From Streptomyces litmocidini (lineage in GTDB: Bacteria; Actinomycetota; Actinomycetes; Streptomycetales; Streptomycetaceae): DNA of 64,000 bases. The stretch spans positions 206,658-270,657 of the forward strand of contig NZ_BMTQ01000013.1 of NCBI RefSeq assembly GCF_014649755.1, written 5' to 3'. The notes beneath the pieces are model-generated. The model worked only from the letters and a program-made list of their open reading frames with translations, made no database searches and was not told where the DNA came from. Of the stretch, positions 15,623 to 24,313 are shown one piece after another (position 1 is the stretch's first letter; each line of letters opens with the position of its first letter). Both the position numbers and the translations under genes were made by a program.

Positions 15623-17145
15623 ACCACGAAGCGACCGAGCGGACCGCCCCGCCGGGCGCGGATCCCGCTCCGGCCTCCGGCACCGGTCCGGGCGCGCCTC
15701 TCACGACCACCGGGTCCGTCTCCGGCACCGGGGCCGGTTCCCGTGCCGCGCCGGCCGCCCGCACCGGCGGGGGCTCGCAGCCCCGGGCCGTCGTCGTCGG
15801 GGGTGGGCTCGCCGGTGTCACCACCGCGCTCCGGCTCGCCGAGGGCGGCGTCCGCGTCACGCTGCTCGAAGGCCGGCCCCGGCTCGGCGGCCTCGCCTTC
15901 TCCTTCCGCCGGGGCGACCTGACCGTCGACAACGGCCAGCACGTCTACCTGCGCTGCTGCACCGCCTACCGCTGGTTCCTCGACCGGATCGGCGGCGCCC
16001 GCCTCGCCCCCCTCCAGGACCGCCTCGACGTCCCCGTCCTCGACGTCGCGCACCCCCGCGGCCCCCGGCTCGGCCGGATCCGCCGCGACGACCTGCCCGT
16101 ACCGCTGCACCTCGCGCGCAGCCTCGCCACGTATCCGCACCTCTCCCTCGCCGAGCGCGCCTCCGTCGGCCGGGCCGCGCTCGCCCTGAAGAAGCTCGAC
16201 CCCGCCGACCCGGCGCTCGACGGCATCGACTTCGCCACCTGGCTCGGCCGGCACGGACAGTCCCCGCGGGCCGTCGAGGCCCTCTGGGACCTCGTCGGCA
16301 TCCCCACCCTCAACGCCCCTGCCCCCCGGGCCTCCATGGGGCTCGCCGCGATGGTCTTCAAGACCGGGCTCCTCTCCGAGCCCGGCGCCGCCGACATCGG
16401 CTGGGCCCACGTCCCGCTCGGCGAACTCCACGACACCCGGGCCGCGAAGGAGCTCGACGCCCTCGGCGTCCGCACCCTGCTCCGCGCCAAGGCCGAACGG
16501 ATCTCCCGTACCGACGACGGACGTTGGACCGTCGACGTACCGGGGGAGCGCCTCGAGGCCGACGCCGTCGTCCTCGCCGTCCCGCAGCGGGAGACCCACG
16601 GCCTGCTCCCCGAAGGCGCCCTCGACGACCCCGACCGGCTCCTCGACATCGACACCGCCCCCATCCTCAACCTGCACGTCGTCTACGACCGCAAGGTGCT
16701 GAAGCGGCCCTTCTTCACCACGCTCGGCTCCCCGGTGCAGTGGGTCTTCGACCGCACCGACTCCTCCGGGCTCACCGGCGGCGGCCAGTACCTCGCCGTC
16801 TCCCAGTCCGCCGCCCGGGACGAGATCGACGAGCCCGTCGCCGCTCTGCGCGCGAAGTACCTCCCCGAACTGGAACGGCTCCTGCCCGCCGCCCGCGGCG
16901 CCGGGATCCGCGACTTCTTCGTCACCAGGGAGCGGACGGCCACGTTCGCCCCCACCCCGGGCGTCGGCCGGCTCCGGCCCGGCGCCCGTACCGGCGCCCC
17001 GGGGCTGTACCTGGCCGGGGCCTGGACCGCCACCGGCTGGCCCGCGACCATGGAGGGTGCCGTCCGCAGCGGATTCAGCGCCGCGGGCGCCGCGCTCTCC
17101 GCCCTCGGCCGCCGCCATGACCATCCGCTGCAGGAGGCGGTATGA
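15619..17145 (+). CDS. hpnE: Hydroxysqualene dehydroxylase HpnE (FAD-dependent)
   Basis: A 508-aa amine-oxidase/phytoene-desaturase-like flavoprotein that reduces hydroxysqualene to squalene. The FAD loop AVVVGGGLAGVTTALRLAEGG begins at residue ~57, followed by LEGRPRLGGLAFSF and DNGQHVYLRC, and a C-terminal GLYLAGAWTATGWPATMEGA that contacts FAD. The first ~55 residues are a low-complexity Gly/Ala/Pro/Thr linker absent from typical HpnE, so a later start is possible, though GGAGG 5 bases before GTG 15619 supports the one given. Its stop overlaps the ATG of the polyprenyl synthase gene. Confidence 0.9.
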   Translation: MNHEATERTAPPGADPAPASGTGPGAPLTTTGSVSGTGAGSRAAPAARTGGGSQPRAVVVGGGLAGVTTALRLAEGGVRVTLLEGRPRLGGLAFSFRRGDLTVDNGQHVYLRCCTAYRWFLDRIGGARLAPLQDRLDVPVLDVAHPRGPRLGRIRRDDLPVPLHLARSLATYPHLSLAERASVGRAALALKKLDPADPALDGIDFATWLGRHGQSPRAVEALWDLVGIPTLNAPAPRASMGLAAMVFKTGLLSEPGAADIGWAHVPLGELHDTRAAKELDALGVRTLLRAKAERISRTDDGRWTVDVPGERLEADAVVLAVPQRETHGLLPEGALDDPDRLLDIDTAPILNLHVVYDRKVLKRPFFTTLGSPVQWVFDRTDSSGLTGGGQYLAVSQSAARDEIDEPVAALRAKYLPELERLLPAARGAGIRDFFVTRERTATFAPTPGVGRLRPGARTGAPGLYLAGAWTATGWPATMEGAVRSGFSAAGAALSALGRRHDHPLQEAV

Positions 17146-18242
17146 GTGTGAGTACCGGAACAAGAGGAGAGACCGTGCCGACAGTGCCGCCGGGACATCC
17201 GGCCGTCGACACCGCGGACGTGTCCGCACTGCTGGAGCGGGGGCGGACCCTGTCCACCCCCGTACTGCGGGCGGCCGTCGACCGCCTCGCGCCGCCCATG
17301 GACACCGTGGCCGCCTACCACTTCGGCTGGATCGACGTGCAGGGCAACCCCGCCGACGGCGACGGCGGCAAGGCCGTCCGCCCGGCGCTCGCCCTGCTGT
17401 CGGCCGAGGCCGCGGGCGCCGCGCCCGAGGTCGGGATCCCCGGCGCCGTCGCCGTGGAGCTCGTGCACAACTTCTCGCTGCTCCACGACGACCTGATGGA
17501 CGGCGACGAGCAGCGCCGCCACCGCGACACGGTGTGGAAGGTGCACGGCCCCGCGCAGGCGATCCTCGTCGGCGACGCCCTCTTCGCCCTGGCCAACGAG
17601 ATCCTGCTCGAACTCGGCACCGTCGAGGCCGGCCGCGCCACCCGCCGGCTGACCACGGCCAGCCGCAAGCTCATCGACGGGCAGGCCCAGGACATCTCCT
17701 ACGAGCACCGCGAGCGGGTCACCGTCGAGGAGTGCCTGGAGATGGAGGGCAACAAGACGGGCGCCCTGCTCGCCTGCGCGGTCTCCATCGGCGCCGTCCT
17801 CGGCGGGGCCGACGACCGCACCGCCGACAAGCTGGAGGAGTACGGCTACCACCTCGGCCTCGCCTTCCAGGCCGTGGACGACCTGCTCGGCATCTGGGGC
17901 GACCCGGAGGCCACCGGCAAGCAGACCTGGAGCGACCTGCGGCAGCGCAAGAAGTCCCTCCCGGTCGTCGCCGCCCTCGCCGCGGGCGGCCCGGCCTCCG
18001 AGCGGCTCGGCGAGCTGCTCGCCGCGGACGCCAAGTCCATCGACTTCGACACCTTCTCCGAGGAGGAGTTCGCCGCCCGCGCGGCCCTCATCGAGGAGGC
18101 CGGAGGACGGGAGTGGACCTCCCAGGAGGCCCGCCGCCAGCACGCCGTCGCGATCGAGGCCCTGGACGAGGTGGACATGCCCGCCCGCGTGAGGGCGCAG
18201 CTCACCGCACTGGCCGATTTCGTGGTCGTACGGAAGAGATGA
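17142..18242 (+). CDS. Polyprenyl diphosphate synthase (likely farnesyl-type)
   Basis: A 366-aa trans-isoprenyl diphosphate synthase. The first aspartate-rich motif is LLHDDLMDGDEQRR (Asp116 onward) and the second FQAVDDLLGIWGD (Asp246 onward); GKAVRPAL is the substrate-binding GKxxRP element. The four bases after start overlap hpnE. Inside the hopanoid operon it most likely makes farnesyl diphosphate for HpnD. Chain length depends on residues before the first motif (NFSLLHDD), where bulky residues are consistent with a short product; this is inference. Confidence 0.9.
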   Translation: MSVSTGTRGETVPTVPPGHPAVDTADVSALLERGRTLSTPVLRAAVDRLAPPMDTVAAYHFGWIDVQGNPADGDGGKAVRPALALLSAEAAGAAPEVGIPGAVAVELVHNFSLLHDDLMDGDEQRRHRDTVWKVHGPAQAILVGDALFALANEILLELGTVEAGRATRRLTTASRKLIDGQAQDISYEHRERVTVEECLEMEGNKTGALLACAVSIGAVLGGADDRTADKLEEYGYHLGLAFQAVDDLLGIWGDPEATGKQTWSDLRQRKKSLPVVAALAAGGPASERLGELLAADAKSIDFDTFSEEEFAARAALIEEAGGREWTSQEARRQHAVAIEALDEVDMPARVRAQLTALADFVVVRKR

Positions 18243-18349
18243 TCACCATCACCCTGATATGAGTTCGCGGTCGCCGGCCGGTGCCACCCGGCGCCGGCCG
18301 ACGGCAGACCCGCAGGAGCAGAAGGAACCGACTGCACGAAGGGGAAGCC

Positions 18350-20335
18350 ATGACAGCGACGACCGACGGAAGCGCCGGGGCCGTGGGCCCCCGGGCGGCC
18401 GCGGCCAGCAGGACGAACGACGCCGACGCCTCCGCGTCCGGCCTCGACGGCACCGCCGCGCGGGCCGTCGAACGGGCCGTCGAGCACCTGCTCGCCCGGC
18501 AGGACCCGGCCGGCTGGTGGAAGGGCGACCTGGAGACCAACGTCACCATGGACGCCGAGGACCTGCTCCTCCGCCAGTTCCTGGGCATCCTCGACGCCGA
18601 CACCACCCGCGCCGCCGCCCTCCACATCCGCGGCCGGCAGGGCGAGGACGGCGCCTGGGCCACGTTCTACGGCGGCCCCGGCGAACTCTCCGCCACCGTC
18701 GAGGCCTATGTGGCCCTGCGGCTCGCCGGAGACCCGCCCGACGCCCCGCACATGGCCCGCGCCTCCGCCTGGGTCCGCGCCCGCGGCGGGATCGCCGCCG
18801 CCCGGGTCTTCACCCGGATCTGGCTGGCGCTCTTCGGCTGGTGGCGCTGGGAGGACCTGCCCGAGCTGCCGCCGGAGCTGATCTTCCTGCCGAAGTGGTT
18901 CCCGCTCAACATCTACGACTTCGGCTGCTGGGCCCGGCAGACGATCGTGCCGCTCACCGTGGTGTCCGCGAAGCGCCCGGTCAGGCCCGCGCCCTTCCCG
19001 CTGGACGAGCTGCACACCGACCCCGCGCGGCCGAACCCGCCCCGGCCGCTCGCCCCGGCCACCGGCTGGGACGGGATCTTCCAGCGGCTCGACAAGGCGC
19101 TGCACGTCTACCACCGCTTCGCCCCGCGCGCGCTGCGCAGGGCGGCCATGAACGTCGCCGCCCGGTGGATCGTCGAGCGTCAGGAGAACGACGGCTGCTG
19201 GGGCGGCATCCAGCCGCCCGCCGTCTACTCGGTCATCGCCCTCCACCTCCTCGGCTACGACCTCGGACACCCGGTCATGCGGGCCGGCCTGGAATCCCTC
19301 GACCGGTTCGCCGTCTGGCGCGAGGACGGCTCGCGGATGATCGAGGCCTGCCAGTCGCCCGTCTGGGACACCTGCCTCGCCACCATCGCCCTCGCCGACG
19401 CGGGCCTCCGCCCGGACCACCCGGCGCTGGTGAAGGCCGTGGACTGGATGCTCGACGAGGAGATCACCCGGACCGGCGACTGGGCGGTGCGCCGGCCCGG
19501 ACTCCCGCCGGGCGGCTGGGCGTTCGAGTTCCACAACGACAACTACCCCGACATCGACGACACCGCCGAGGTCCTGCTCGCCCTGCGCCGGGTCGAGCAC
19601 CCCGACCCCGCCCGGGTGGAGGCGGCCGTCGCCCGCGGCGCCCGCTGGACGCTCGGCATGCAGTCGCGCAACGGAGCCTGGGGGGCCTTCGACGCCGACA
19701 ACACCAGCGCCTTCCCCAACAAGCTGCCGTTCTGCGACTTCGGCGAGGTCATCGACCCGCCCTCCGCCGACGTCACCGCCCACGTGGTGGAGATGCTCGC
19801 GTACGAGGGAATGACCGACGACCCGCGCGCCCGCCGGGGCATCGAGTGGCTGCTCGCCGAACAGGAGCCCAACGGGGCCTGGTTCGGCCGCTGGGGCGTC
19901 AACCACGTGTACGGCACGGGCTCGGTGCTCCCCGCGCTCGTCGCCGCCGGACTGCCGGGCTCCCACCCGGCGGTCCGCCGGGCCGTCGCCTGGCTCGCGG
20001 CCGTGCAGAACGACGACGGCGGCTGGGGGGAGGACCTCCGCTCGTACAAGGAGGAGGAATGGGTCGGGCGCGGCCCCTCCACCGCCTCCCAGACGGCCTG
20101 GGCGCTGATCGCCCTCCTCGCCGCCGGCGAGCGCGACTCCGAGCCCGTCCGCCGGGGCGTCGCCTGGCTGGCCGAGAGCCAGCGGGAGGACGGGTCCTGG
20201 GACGAGCCGTACTTCACCGGCACCGGCTTCCCCTGGGACTTCTCCATCAACTACCACCTCTACCGGCAGGTGTTCCCGCTCACGGCGCTCGGGCGCTACG
20301 TGCACGGGGACCCCGCGCCCCGCAAGGCGGGCTGA
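18350..20335 (+). CDS. shc: Squalene-hopene cyclase
   Basis: A 661-aa class II triterpene cyclase converting squalene to hopene/hopanol. The proton-donating DXDD motif is Asp401-Ile-Asp-Asp in NYPDIDDTAE. Multiple QW repeats are visible, such as QENDGCWGG, QSRNGAWGAFDADN, QNDDGGWGED and QREDGSWDEPYFTG. Length is as expected for bacterial SHC (~630-680). The ATG at 18350 follows GAAGGGGAAGCC; the ~107-bp gap from the previous gene is the largest within the hopanoid operon. Its stop overlaps the ATG of the next gene (TGATG). Confidence 0.96.
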   Translation: MTATTDGSAGAVGPRAAAASRTNDADASASGLDGTAARAVERAVEHLLARQDPAGWWKGDLETNVTMDAEDLLLRQFLGILDADTTRAAALHIRGRQGEDGAWATFYGGPGELSATVEAYVALRLAGDPPDAPHMARASAWVRARGGIAAARVFTRIWLALFGWWRWEDLPELPPELIFLPKWFPLNIYDFGCWARQTIVPLTVVSAKRPVRPAPFPLDELHTDPARPNPPRPLAPATGWDGIFQRLDKALHVYHRFAPRALRRAAMNVAARWIVERQENDGCWGGIQPPAVYSVIALHLLGYDLGHPVMRAGLESLDRFAVWREDGSRMIEACQSPVWDTCLATIALADAGLRPDHPALVKAVDWMLDEEITRTGDWAVRRPGLPPGGWAFEFHNDNYPDIDDTAEVLLALRRVEHPDPARVEAAVARGARWTLGMQSRNGAWGAFDADNTSAFPNKLPFCDFGEVIDPPSADVTAHVVEMLAYEGMTDDPRARRGIEWLLAEQEPNGAWFGRWGVNHVYGTGSVLPALVAAGLPGSHPAVRRAVAWLAAVQNDDGGWGEDLRSYKEEEWVGRGPSTASQTAWALIALLAAGERDSEPVRRGVAWLAESQREDGSWDEPYFTGTGFPWDFSINYHLYRQVFPLTALGRYVHGDPAPRKAG

Positions 20336-20985
20336 TGGGCCGCGGGCCCGGCCCGGGCGCCGGGCCGCCGCTGCTGATCGCCTGTGCCCTCGGCATCGAG
20401 CAGTTCGCCCTGCGCAGCGGGGAGCGGGGCGGCGCGTCCGGCCCGGTGACCGTGCTGCGCACCGGCATGGGACCGGACCGGGCCCGCCGGGCCGTGTCCC
20501 GGGTGCTCGGCGAGGAGCCCTGGCGGGACGCCGCGGTGATCGCCTCCGGCTTCTGCGCGGGTCTCGCGCCGGGCATGCACCCGGGGGATCTGATCGTCGC
20601 GGACGAGACCCGCGGACCCGACGGCACGACCCCCTGCACCGGGACCGAGCTCCTGGTGAAGGCCCTGGTCAAGGCGGTGCCCCGGCGCGCCGTCCACACC
20701 GGGCCGCTGATCGGCTCCGACCACGTGGTGCGCGGCCCCGAGCGGGCCGCGCTGGGCGCCGGCGGCGCGATCGCCGTCGACATGGAGTCCGCCACCACGC
20801 TCCGTACCGCGGCGTCGTCCGGACCCCGCCCGGTTGCGGCCGTCCGGGTGGTCGTGGACGCTCCGGAACATGAACTGGTCCGGATCGGCACGGTACGCGG
20901 GGGAATATCAGCCTTCCGTGTTCTTCGTGCCGTCCTTCCCGCTTTCTTCGAATGGCACCGTTCTTTGCTGCTCCCCAGGAGGTGA
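20335..20985 (+). CDS. hpnG: Nucleoside phosphorylase-like HpnG (adenosylhopane cleavage)
   Basis: A 216-aa MTA/SAH-nucleosidase-fold protein with TVLRTGMGPDRARRAV, VIASGFCAGLAPGMHPGDLI and the catalytic-region segment AIAVDMESATTLRTA. In hopanoid producers HpnG removes adenine from adenosylhopane made by HpnH, giving (phospho)ribosylhopane. Its position immediately between shc and hpnH supports that. It starts at an ATG overlapping the shc stop and ends 7 bases before the hpnH start. Codon use shifts slightly near the 3' end (more A/T in the last ~30 codons). Confidence 0.85.
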   Translation: MGRGPGPGAGPPLLIACALGIEQFALRSGERGGASGPVTVLRTGMGPDRARRAVSRVLGEEPWRDAAVIASGFCAGLAPGMHPGDLIVADETRGPDGTTPCTGTELLVKALVKAVPRRAVHTGPLIGSDHVVRGPERAALGAGGAIAVDMESATTLRTAASSGPRPVAAVRVVVDAPEHELVRIGTVRGGISAFRVLRAVLPAFFEWHRSLLLPRR

Positions 20986-20992
20986 ACGAGTT

Positions 20993-22018
20993 ATGGCCAT
21001 GCCGCTCCGTCAGTCCATCCGGGTCGGGACCTACCTCTTCGAACAGAAGCTCCGCAAGCGGGACAAGTTCCCGCTGATCGTCGAGCTGGAGCCGCTCTAC
21101 GCCTGCAACCTCAAGTGCGAGGGCTGCGGAAAGATCCAGCACCCGGCGGGTGTCCTCAAGCAGCGCATGCCGGTCGCCCAGGCGGTCGGCGCGGTCCTGG
21201 AGTCCGGCGCGCCCATGGTGTCCATCGCGGGCGGCGAGCCCCTGATGCACCCTCAGATCGACGAGATCGTGCGCCAGTTGGTGGCCCGCCGGAAGTACGT
21301 CTTCCTCTGCACCAACGCGCTGCTGCTGCGCAAGAAGCTGGAGAAGTTCACCCCCTCCCCGTACTTCGCCTTCGCCGTCCACATCGACGGCCTGCGGGAA
21401 CGGCACGACGAGTCCGTCGCCAAGGAGGGCGTGTTCGACGAGGCGGTGGCGGCCATCAAGGAGGCCAAGCGGCGCGGCTTCCGGGTCACCACCAATTCGA
21501 CCTTCTTCAACACCGACACCCCGCAGACCATCATCGAGGTGCTCAATTTCCTCAACGACGACCTCCAGGTCGACGAAATGATGATCTCGCCCGCCTACGC
21601 CTACGAGAAGGCCCCCGACCAGGAGCACTTCCTCGGCGTCGAGCAGACCCGCGAACTCTTCAAGAAGGCCTTCGCCGGCGGCAACAGGCGCCGCTGGCGG
21701 CTCAACCACTCGCCGCTCTTCCTGGACTTCCTGGAAGGAAAGGCCGACTTCCCCTGCACCGCCTGGGCCATTCCCAACTACTCGCTCTTCGGCTGGCAGC
21801 GACCCTGCTATCTGATGAGCGACGGATACGTCCCCACGTACCGCGAGCTCGTCGAGGAAACCGACTGGGACAAGTACGGCCGCGGCAAGGACCCGCGCTG
21901 CGCCAACTGCATGGCGCACTGCGGCTACGAGCCCACCGCCGTCCTCGCCACCATGGGCTCCCTCAAGGAGTCCCTGCGCGCGATCCGGGAGACCGTCTCC
22001 GGGACCACCACGCCATGA
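20993..22018 (+). CDS. hpnH: Radical SAM adenosylhopane synthase HpnH
   Basis: A 341-aa radical SAM enzyme that adds a 5'-deoxyadenosyl radical to diploptene, the first step of side-chain extension. The cluster cysteines are Cys38, Cys42 and Cys45 in ACNLKCEGCGK; SIAGGEPLMHPQ is the SAM-binding GGEP element, and RCANCMAHCGYEP near the C-terminus may ligand a second metal site. A near-perfect AGGAGGTG lies 10 bases before the ATG at 20993, the best ribosome site in the operon. Its end overlaps the aminotransferase gene by 4 bases. Confidence 0.94.
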   Translation: MAMPLRQSIRVGTYLFEQKLRKRDKFPLIVELEPLYACNLKCEGCGKIQHPAGVLKQRMPVAQAVGAVLESGAPMVSIAGGEPLMHPQIDEIVRQLVARRKYVFLCTNALLLRKKLEKFTPSPYFAFAVHIDGLRERHDESVAKEGVFDEAVAAIKEAKRRGFRVTTNSTFFNTDTPQTIIEVLNFLNDDLQVDEMMISPAYAYEKAPDQEHFLGVEQTRELFKKAFAGGNRRRWRLNHSPLFLDFLEGKADFPCTAWAIPNYSLFGWQRPCYLMSDGYVPTYRELVEETDWDKYGRGKDPRCANCMAHCGYEPTAVLATMGSLKESLRAIRETVSGTTTP

Positions 22019-23400
22019 CCGGCGGGTTCGACCTGCGGGCGCTGCTCTCCGAGCGCGGCGGCGAGCGGTACGAGCTGCACTCCCGGTACCTCAACCCCCA
22101 GCTGCCGCGCATGCTGCACACCATCGGCTTCGACAAGGTCTACGAGCGGGCCGAGGGCGCCCACTTCTGGGACGCCGACGGCGTCGACCACCTCGACATG
22201 CTCGCCGGCTTCGGCGTGATGGGCCTCGGACGGCACCACCCCGTCGTCCGCAAGGCCCTCCACGACGTCCTGGACGCCCGGCTCGCCGACCTCACCCGCT
22301 TCGACTGCCAGCCGCTGCCGGGCCTCCTCGCCGAGAAGCTGCTCACCCACAGCCCGCACCTCGACCGGGTCTTCTTCGGCAACAGCGGCACCGAGGCCGT
22401 GGAGACCGCCCTCAAGTTCGCCCGGTACGCCACCGGGCGGCCGAGGGTCCTCTACTGCCACCACGCCTTCCACGGGCTCACCACCGGCTCCCTCTCCGTC
22501 AACGGCGAGCAGGGCTTCCGGGAGGGCTTCGACCCGCTCCTGCCGGACACCGCGATCGCGCTGGGCGACCTCGACGCCCTGGAGCGGGAGCTGCGCGGGG
22601 GCGACGTGGCCGCCTTCGTCGTCGAGCCCATCCAGGGCAAGGGCGTCCACGCGGCGCCGCCGGGCTTCCTCCGGGAGGCCCAGGAGCTGCTGCACCGGCA
22701 CGGTGCGCTGCTCATCGCGGACGAGGTGCAGACGGGCCTCGGCAGGACCGGCGACTTCTACGCCTACCAGCACGAGGAGGGGGTCGAGCCGGACCTGGTC
22801 TGCGTCGCCAAGGCGCTCTCCGGCGGCTACGTCCCGGTCGGCGCCACCCTCGGCAAGGACTGGATCTTCAAGAAGGTCTACTCGTCGATGGACCGGGTCC
22901 TGGTCCACTCGGCGAGCTTCGGGTCGAACGCGCAGGCCATGGCCGCCGGACTCGCCGTCCTCTCGGTCATGGAGGAGGAGGGCACCGTCGCCCACGCCCG
23001 CCGGATCGGCGACCTGCTCTCCGGCCGTCTGAGGGACCTCGTGCCGCGGTACGAGCTGCTGCACGAGATCCGCGGGCGCGGCCTGATGATCGGGATCGAG
23101 TTCGGGCGGCCGTCCTCGCTCGGACTGCGCGGGCGCTGGACGATGCTCCAGGCGGCCCGCAAGGGCCTCTTCGCCCAGATGGTCGTCGTCCCGCTCCTCC
23201 AGCGGCACCGGATCCTCACCCAGGTCTCCGGGGACCACCTGGAGGTGATCAAGCTGATCCCGCCGCTGGTCATCGACGAGGCGGACGTGGACCGGTTCGT
23301 CACCGCCTTCACCGCGGTCATGGACGACGCCCACGGCGGCGGCGGACTGATGTGGGACTTCGGGAAGACGCTGGTCAAGCAGGCGGTCGCGCAGCGCTGA
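22015..23400 (+). CDS. Class III aminotransferase, probable aminobacteriohopanetriol-forming (HpnO-like)
   Basis: A 461-aa PLP enzyme of the ornithine/acetylornithine aminotransferase type. FFGNSGTEAVETALKFAR binds the cofactor phosphate, LIADEVQTGLGRTG carries the PLP-ring aspartate, and Lys266 in CVAKALSGGYVPVGA is the Schiff-base lysine. In the hopanoid pathway this family replaces the terminal aldehyde of ribosylhopane with an amine, giving 35-aminobacteriohopanetriol. It overlaps hpnH by 4 bases. In the S. coelicolor cluster, as I recall it, ispG and dxs separate these two genes; here nothing does. Confidence 0.88.
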   Translation: MTGGFDLRALLSERGGERYELHSRYLNPQLPRMLHTIGFDKVYERAEGAHFWDADGVDHLDMLAGFGVMGLGRHHPVVRKALHDVLDARLADLTRFDCQPLPGLLAEKLLTHSPHLDRVFFGNSGTEAVETALKFARYATGRPRVLYCHHAFHGLTTGSLSVNGEQGFREGFDPLLPDTAIALGDLDALERELRGGDVAAFVVEPIQGKGVHAAPPGFLREAQELLHRHGALLIADEVQTGLGRTGDFYAYQHEEGVEPDLVCVAKALSGGYVPVGATLGKDWIFKKVYSSMDRVLVHSASFGSNAQAMAAGLAVLSVMEEEGTVAHARRIGDLLSGRLRDLVPRYELLHEIRGRGLMIGIEFGRPSSLGLRGRWTMLQAARKGLFAQMVVVPLLQRHRILTQVSGDHLEVIKLIPPLVIDEADVDRFVTAFTAVMDDAHGGGGLMWDFGKTLVKQAVAQR

Positions 23401-23419
23401 CCGGTTCTCGACGCCGCTT

Positions 23420-23453
23420 TTGCCTCTGAGGCAAGAAACTTGCCTCAGAGGCA
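23420..23453 (+). promoter_or_regulatory. Twin palindromic operator upstream of the XRE-cupin regulator
   Basis: Two 15-bp palindromes, TTGCCTCTGAGGCAA and TTGCCTCAGAGGCAC, lie 5 bases apart with centres 20 bp (two helical turns) apart. Each is almost self-complementary and one is the reverse complement of the other except for the last base. They end 21 bp before the ATG of the regulator, overlapping where its promoter should be, as expected for autoregulation. Confidence 0.75.
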
Positions 23454-23474
23454 CGATCCTGGCGGAATGGACGC

Positions 23475-24104
23475 ATGGACCACGTCCCCGGGGACACCTC
23501 CCCGGACCCCGCCGCCCCCGACGTCCTGCCCGACGTCGCCCCGCAGCTGCGGGCCCTGCGCCGCCGCAGGGGGCTCACCCTGGAGGCCGCCGCCCAGCGG
23601 GCCGGCCTCTCGCCGGCCCACCTCTCGCGCCTGGAGACGGGGAACCGGCAGCCCTCGCTGCCGATGCTGCTGGCACTGTCCCGCATCTACGGTACGACGG
23701 TCTCCGAGCTCCTGGGCGAGTCGCCCCCCGAGCGCGACCCCGTCGTCCGGGCGGACCGCTCCGAACCCGTCGAGGCCGACGGCTGGATCTACCGCCAGGC
23801 GGGCGGCGCCGGTCGCGCCCTCCAGTGCCTGCGGGTCCACGTGCCGTACGCCACCCGGGCCGACATCGTGCGCGTCCACCCCGGCGAGGAGTGGATCCAC
23901 GTCCTGGAGGGACGGGTCCGGCTCGCGCTCGGCGAGGCCGTCCACGTCCTCGATCCCGGGGACAGCGCGCACTTCGACTCGCTGACCCCGCACCGGATCG
24001 GCGCCGCCACCCCCGGCGGGGCCGAGCTGCTCTTCGTCCACACCCTGATGCAGAGCCCCGCCGCCGAGCTGTGCCTCGGTGACGGGACCCCGCACCGGCG
24101 CTGA
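23475..24104 (+). CDS. XRE family regulator with C-terminal cupin domain
   Basis: A 209-aa regulator. Residues ~25-80 are an XRE helix-turn-helix (LRALRRRRGLTLEAAAQRAG, then LSPAHLSRLETGNRQPS). Residues ~110-195 form a cupin barrel (VHPGEEWIHVLEGRVRLALG, DPGDSAHFDS, PHRIG), a sensor domain for small molecules or metal. Such proteins usually repress a neighbouring operon. The twin palindrome immediately upstream is the obvious binding site. It follows the aminotransferase by 74 bp and precedes a tiny membrane protein gene, an order also found at the end of the S. coelicolor hopanoid region. Confidence 0.9.
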   Translation: MDHVPGDTSPDPAAPDVLPDVAPQLRALRRRRGLTLEAAAQRAGLSPAHLSRLETGNRQPSLPMLLALSRIYGTTVSELLGESPPERDPVVRADRSEPVEADGWIYRQAGGAGRALQCLRVHVPYATRADIVRVHPGEEWIHVLEGRVRLALGEAVHVLDPGDSAHFDSLTPHRIGAATPGGAELLFVHTLMQSPAAELCLGDGTPHRR

Positions 24105-24151
24105 TCCCGCACGCCCCCTTCCGAGTCCTGAATCCCCAGGAAAGGAACGAC

Positions 24152-24307
24152 ATGTCCGAGAAGTCCGCACCGGTCACCGGCGAGGAGCGCGGTGAAGGCA
24201 AGTTCCCCAAGGGGCTCGTGCTCCGCCTCTTCGCCTATCTGATCGCAGGCCACCTCTTCGCAGGCTTCCTCTACCTGCTCTTCATGATGGGCGCGCAGAA
24301 CCAGTAG
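24152..24307 (+). CDS. Small single-span membrane protein (DUF6126-like, 51 aa)
   Basis: An ATG at 24152 preceded by AGGAAAGGAACGAC opens a 51-codon gene. The product starts with a charged stretch (MSEKSAPVTGEERGEGKFPK) and continues with one hydrophobic helix of about 25 residues (GLVLRLFAYLIAGHLF onward), ending MMGAQNQ. The pattern matches the DUF6126 family that in Streptomyces follows the XRE-cupin regulator gene. Function is unknown; a role as a small partner of that regulator or of membrane hopanoid homeostasis is speculation. Confidence 0.75.
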   Translation: MSEKSAPVTGEERGEGKFPKGLVLRLFAYLIAGHLFAGFLYLLFMMGAQNQ

Positions 24308-24313
24308 GCGGCC

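Noticed and set aside
13654..17145. Carotenoid genes (phytoene synthase and desaturase)
   Set aside because: The three genes resemble crtB and crtI folds, but their order with a polyprenyl synthase, squalene-hopene cyclase, hpnG and hpnH fits the hopanoid pathway.
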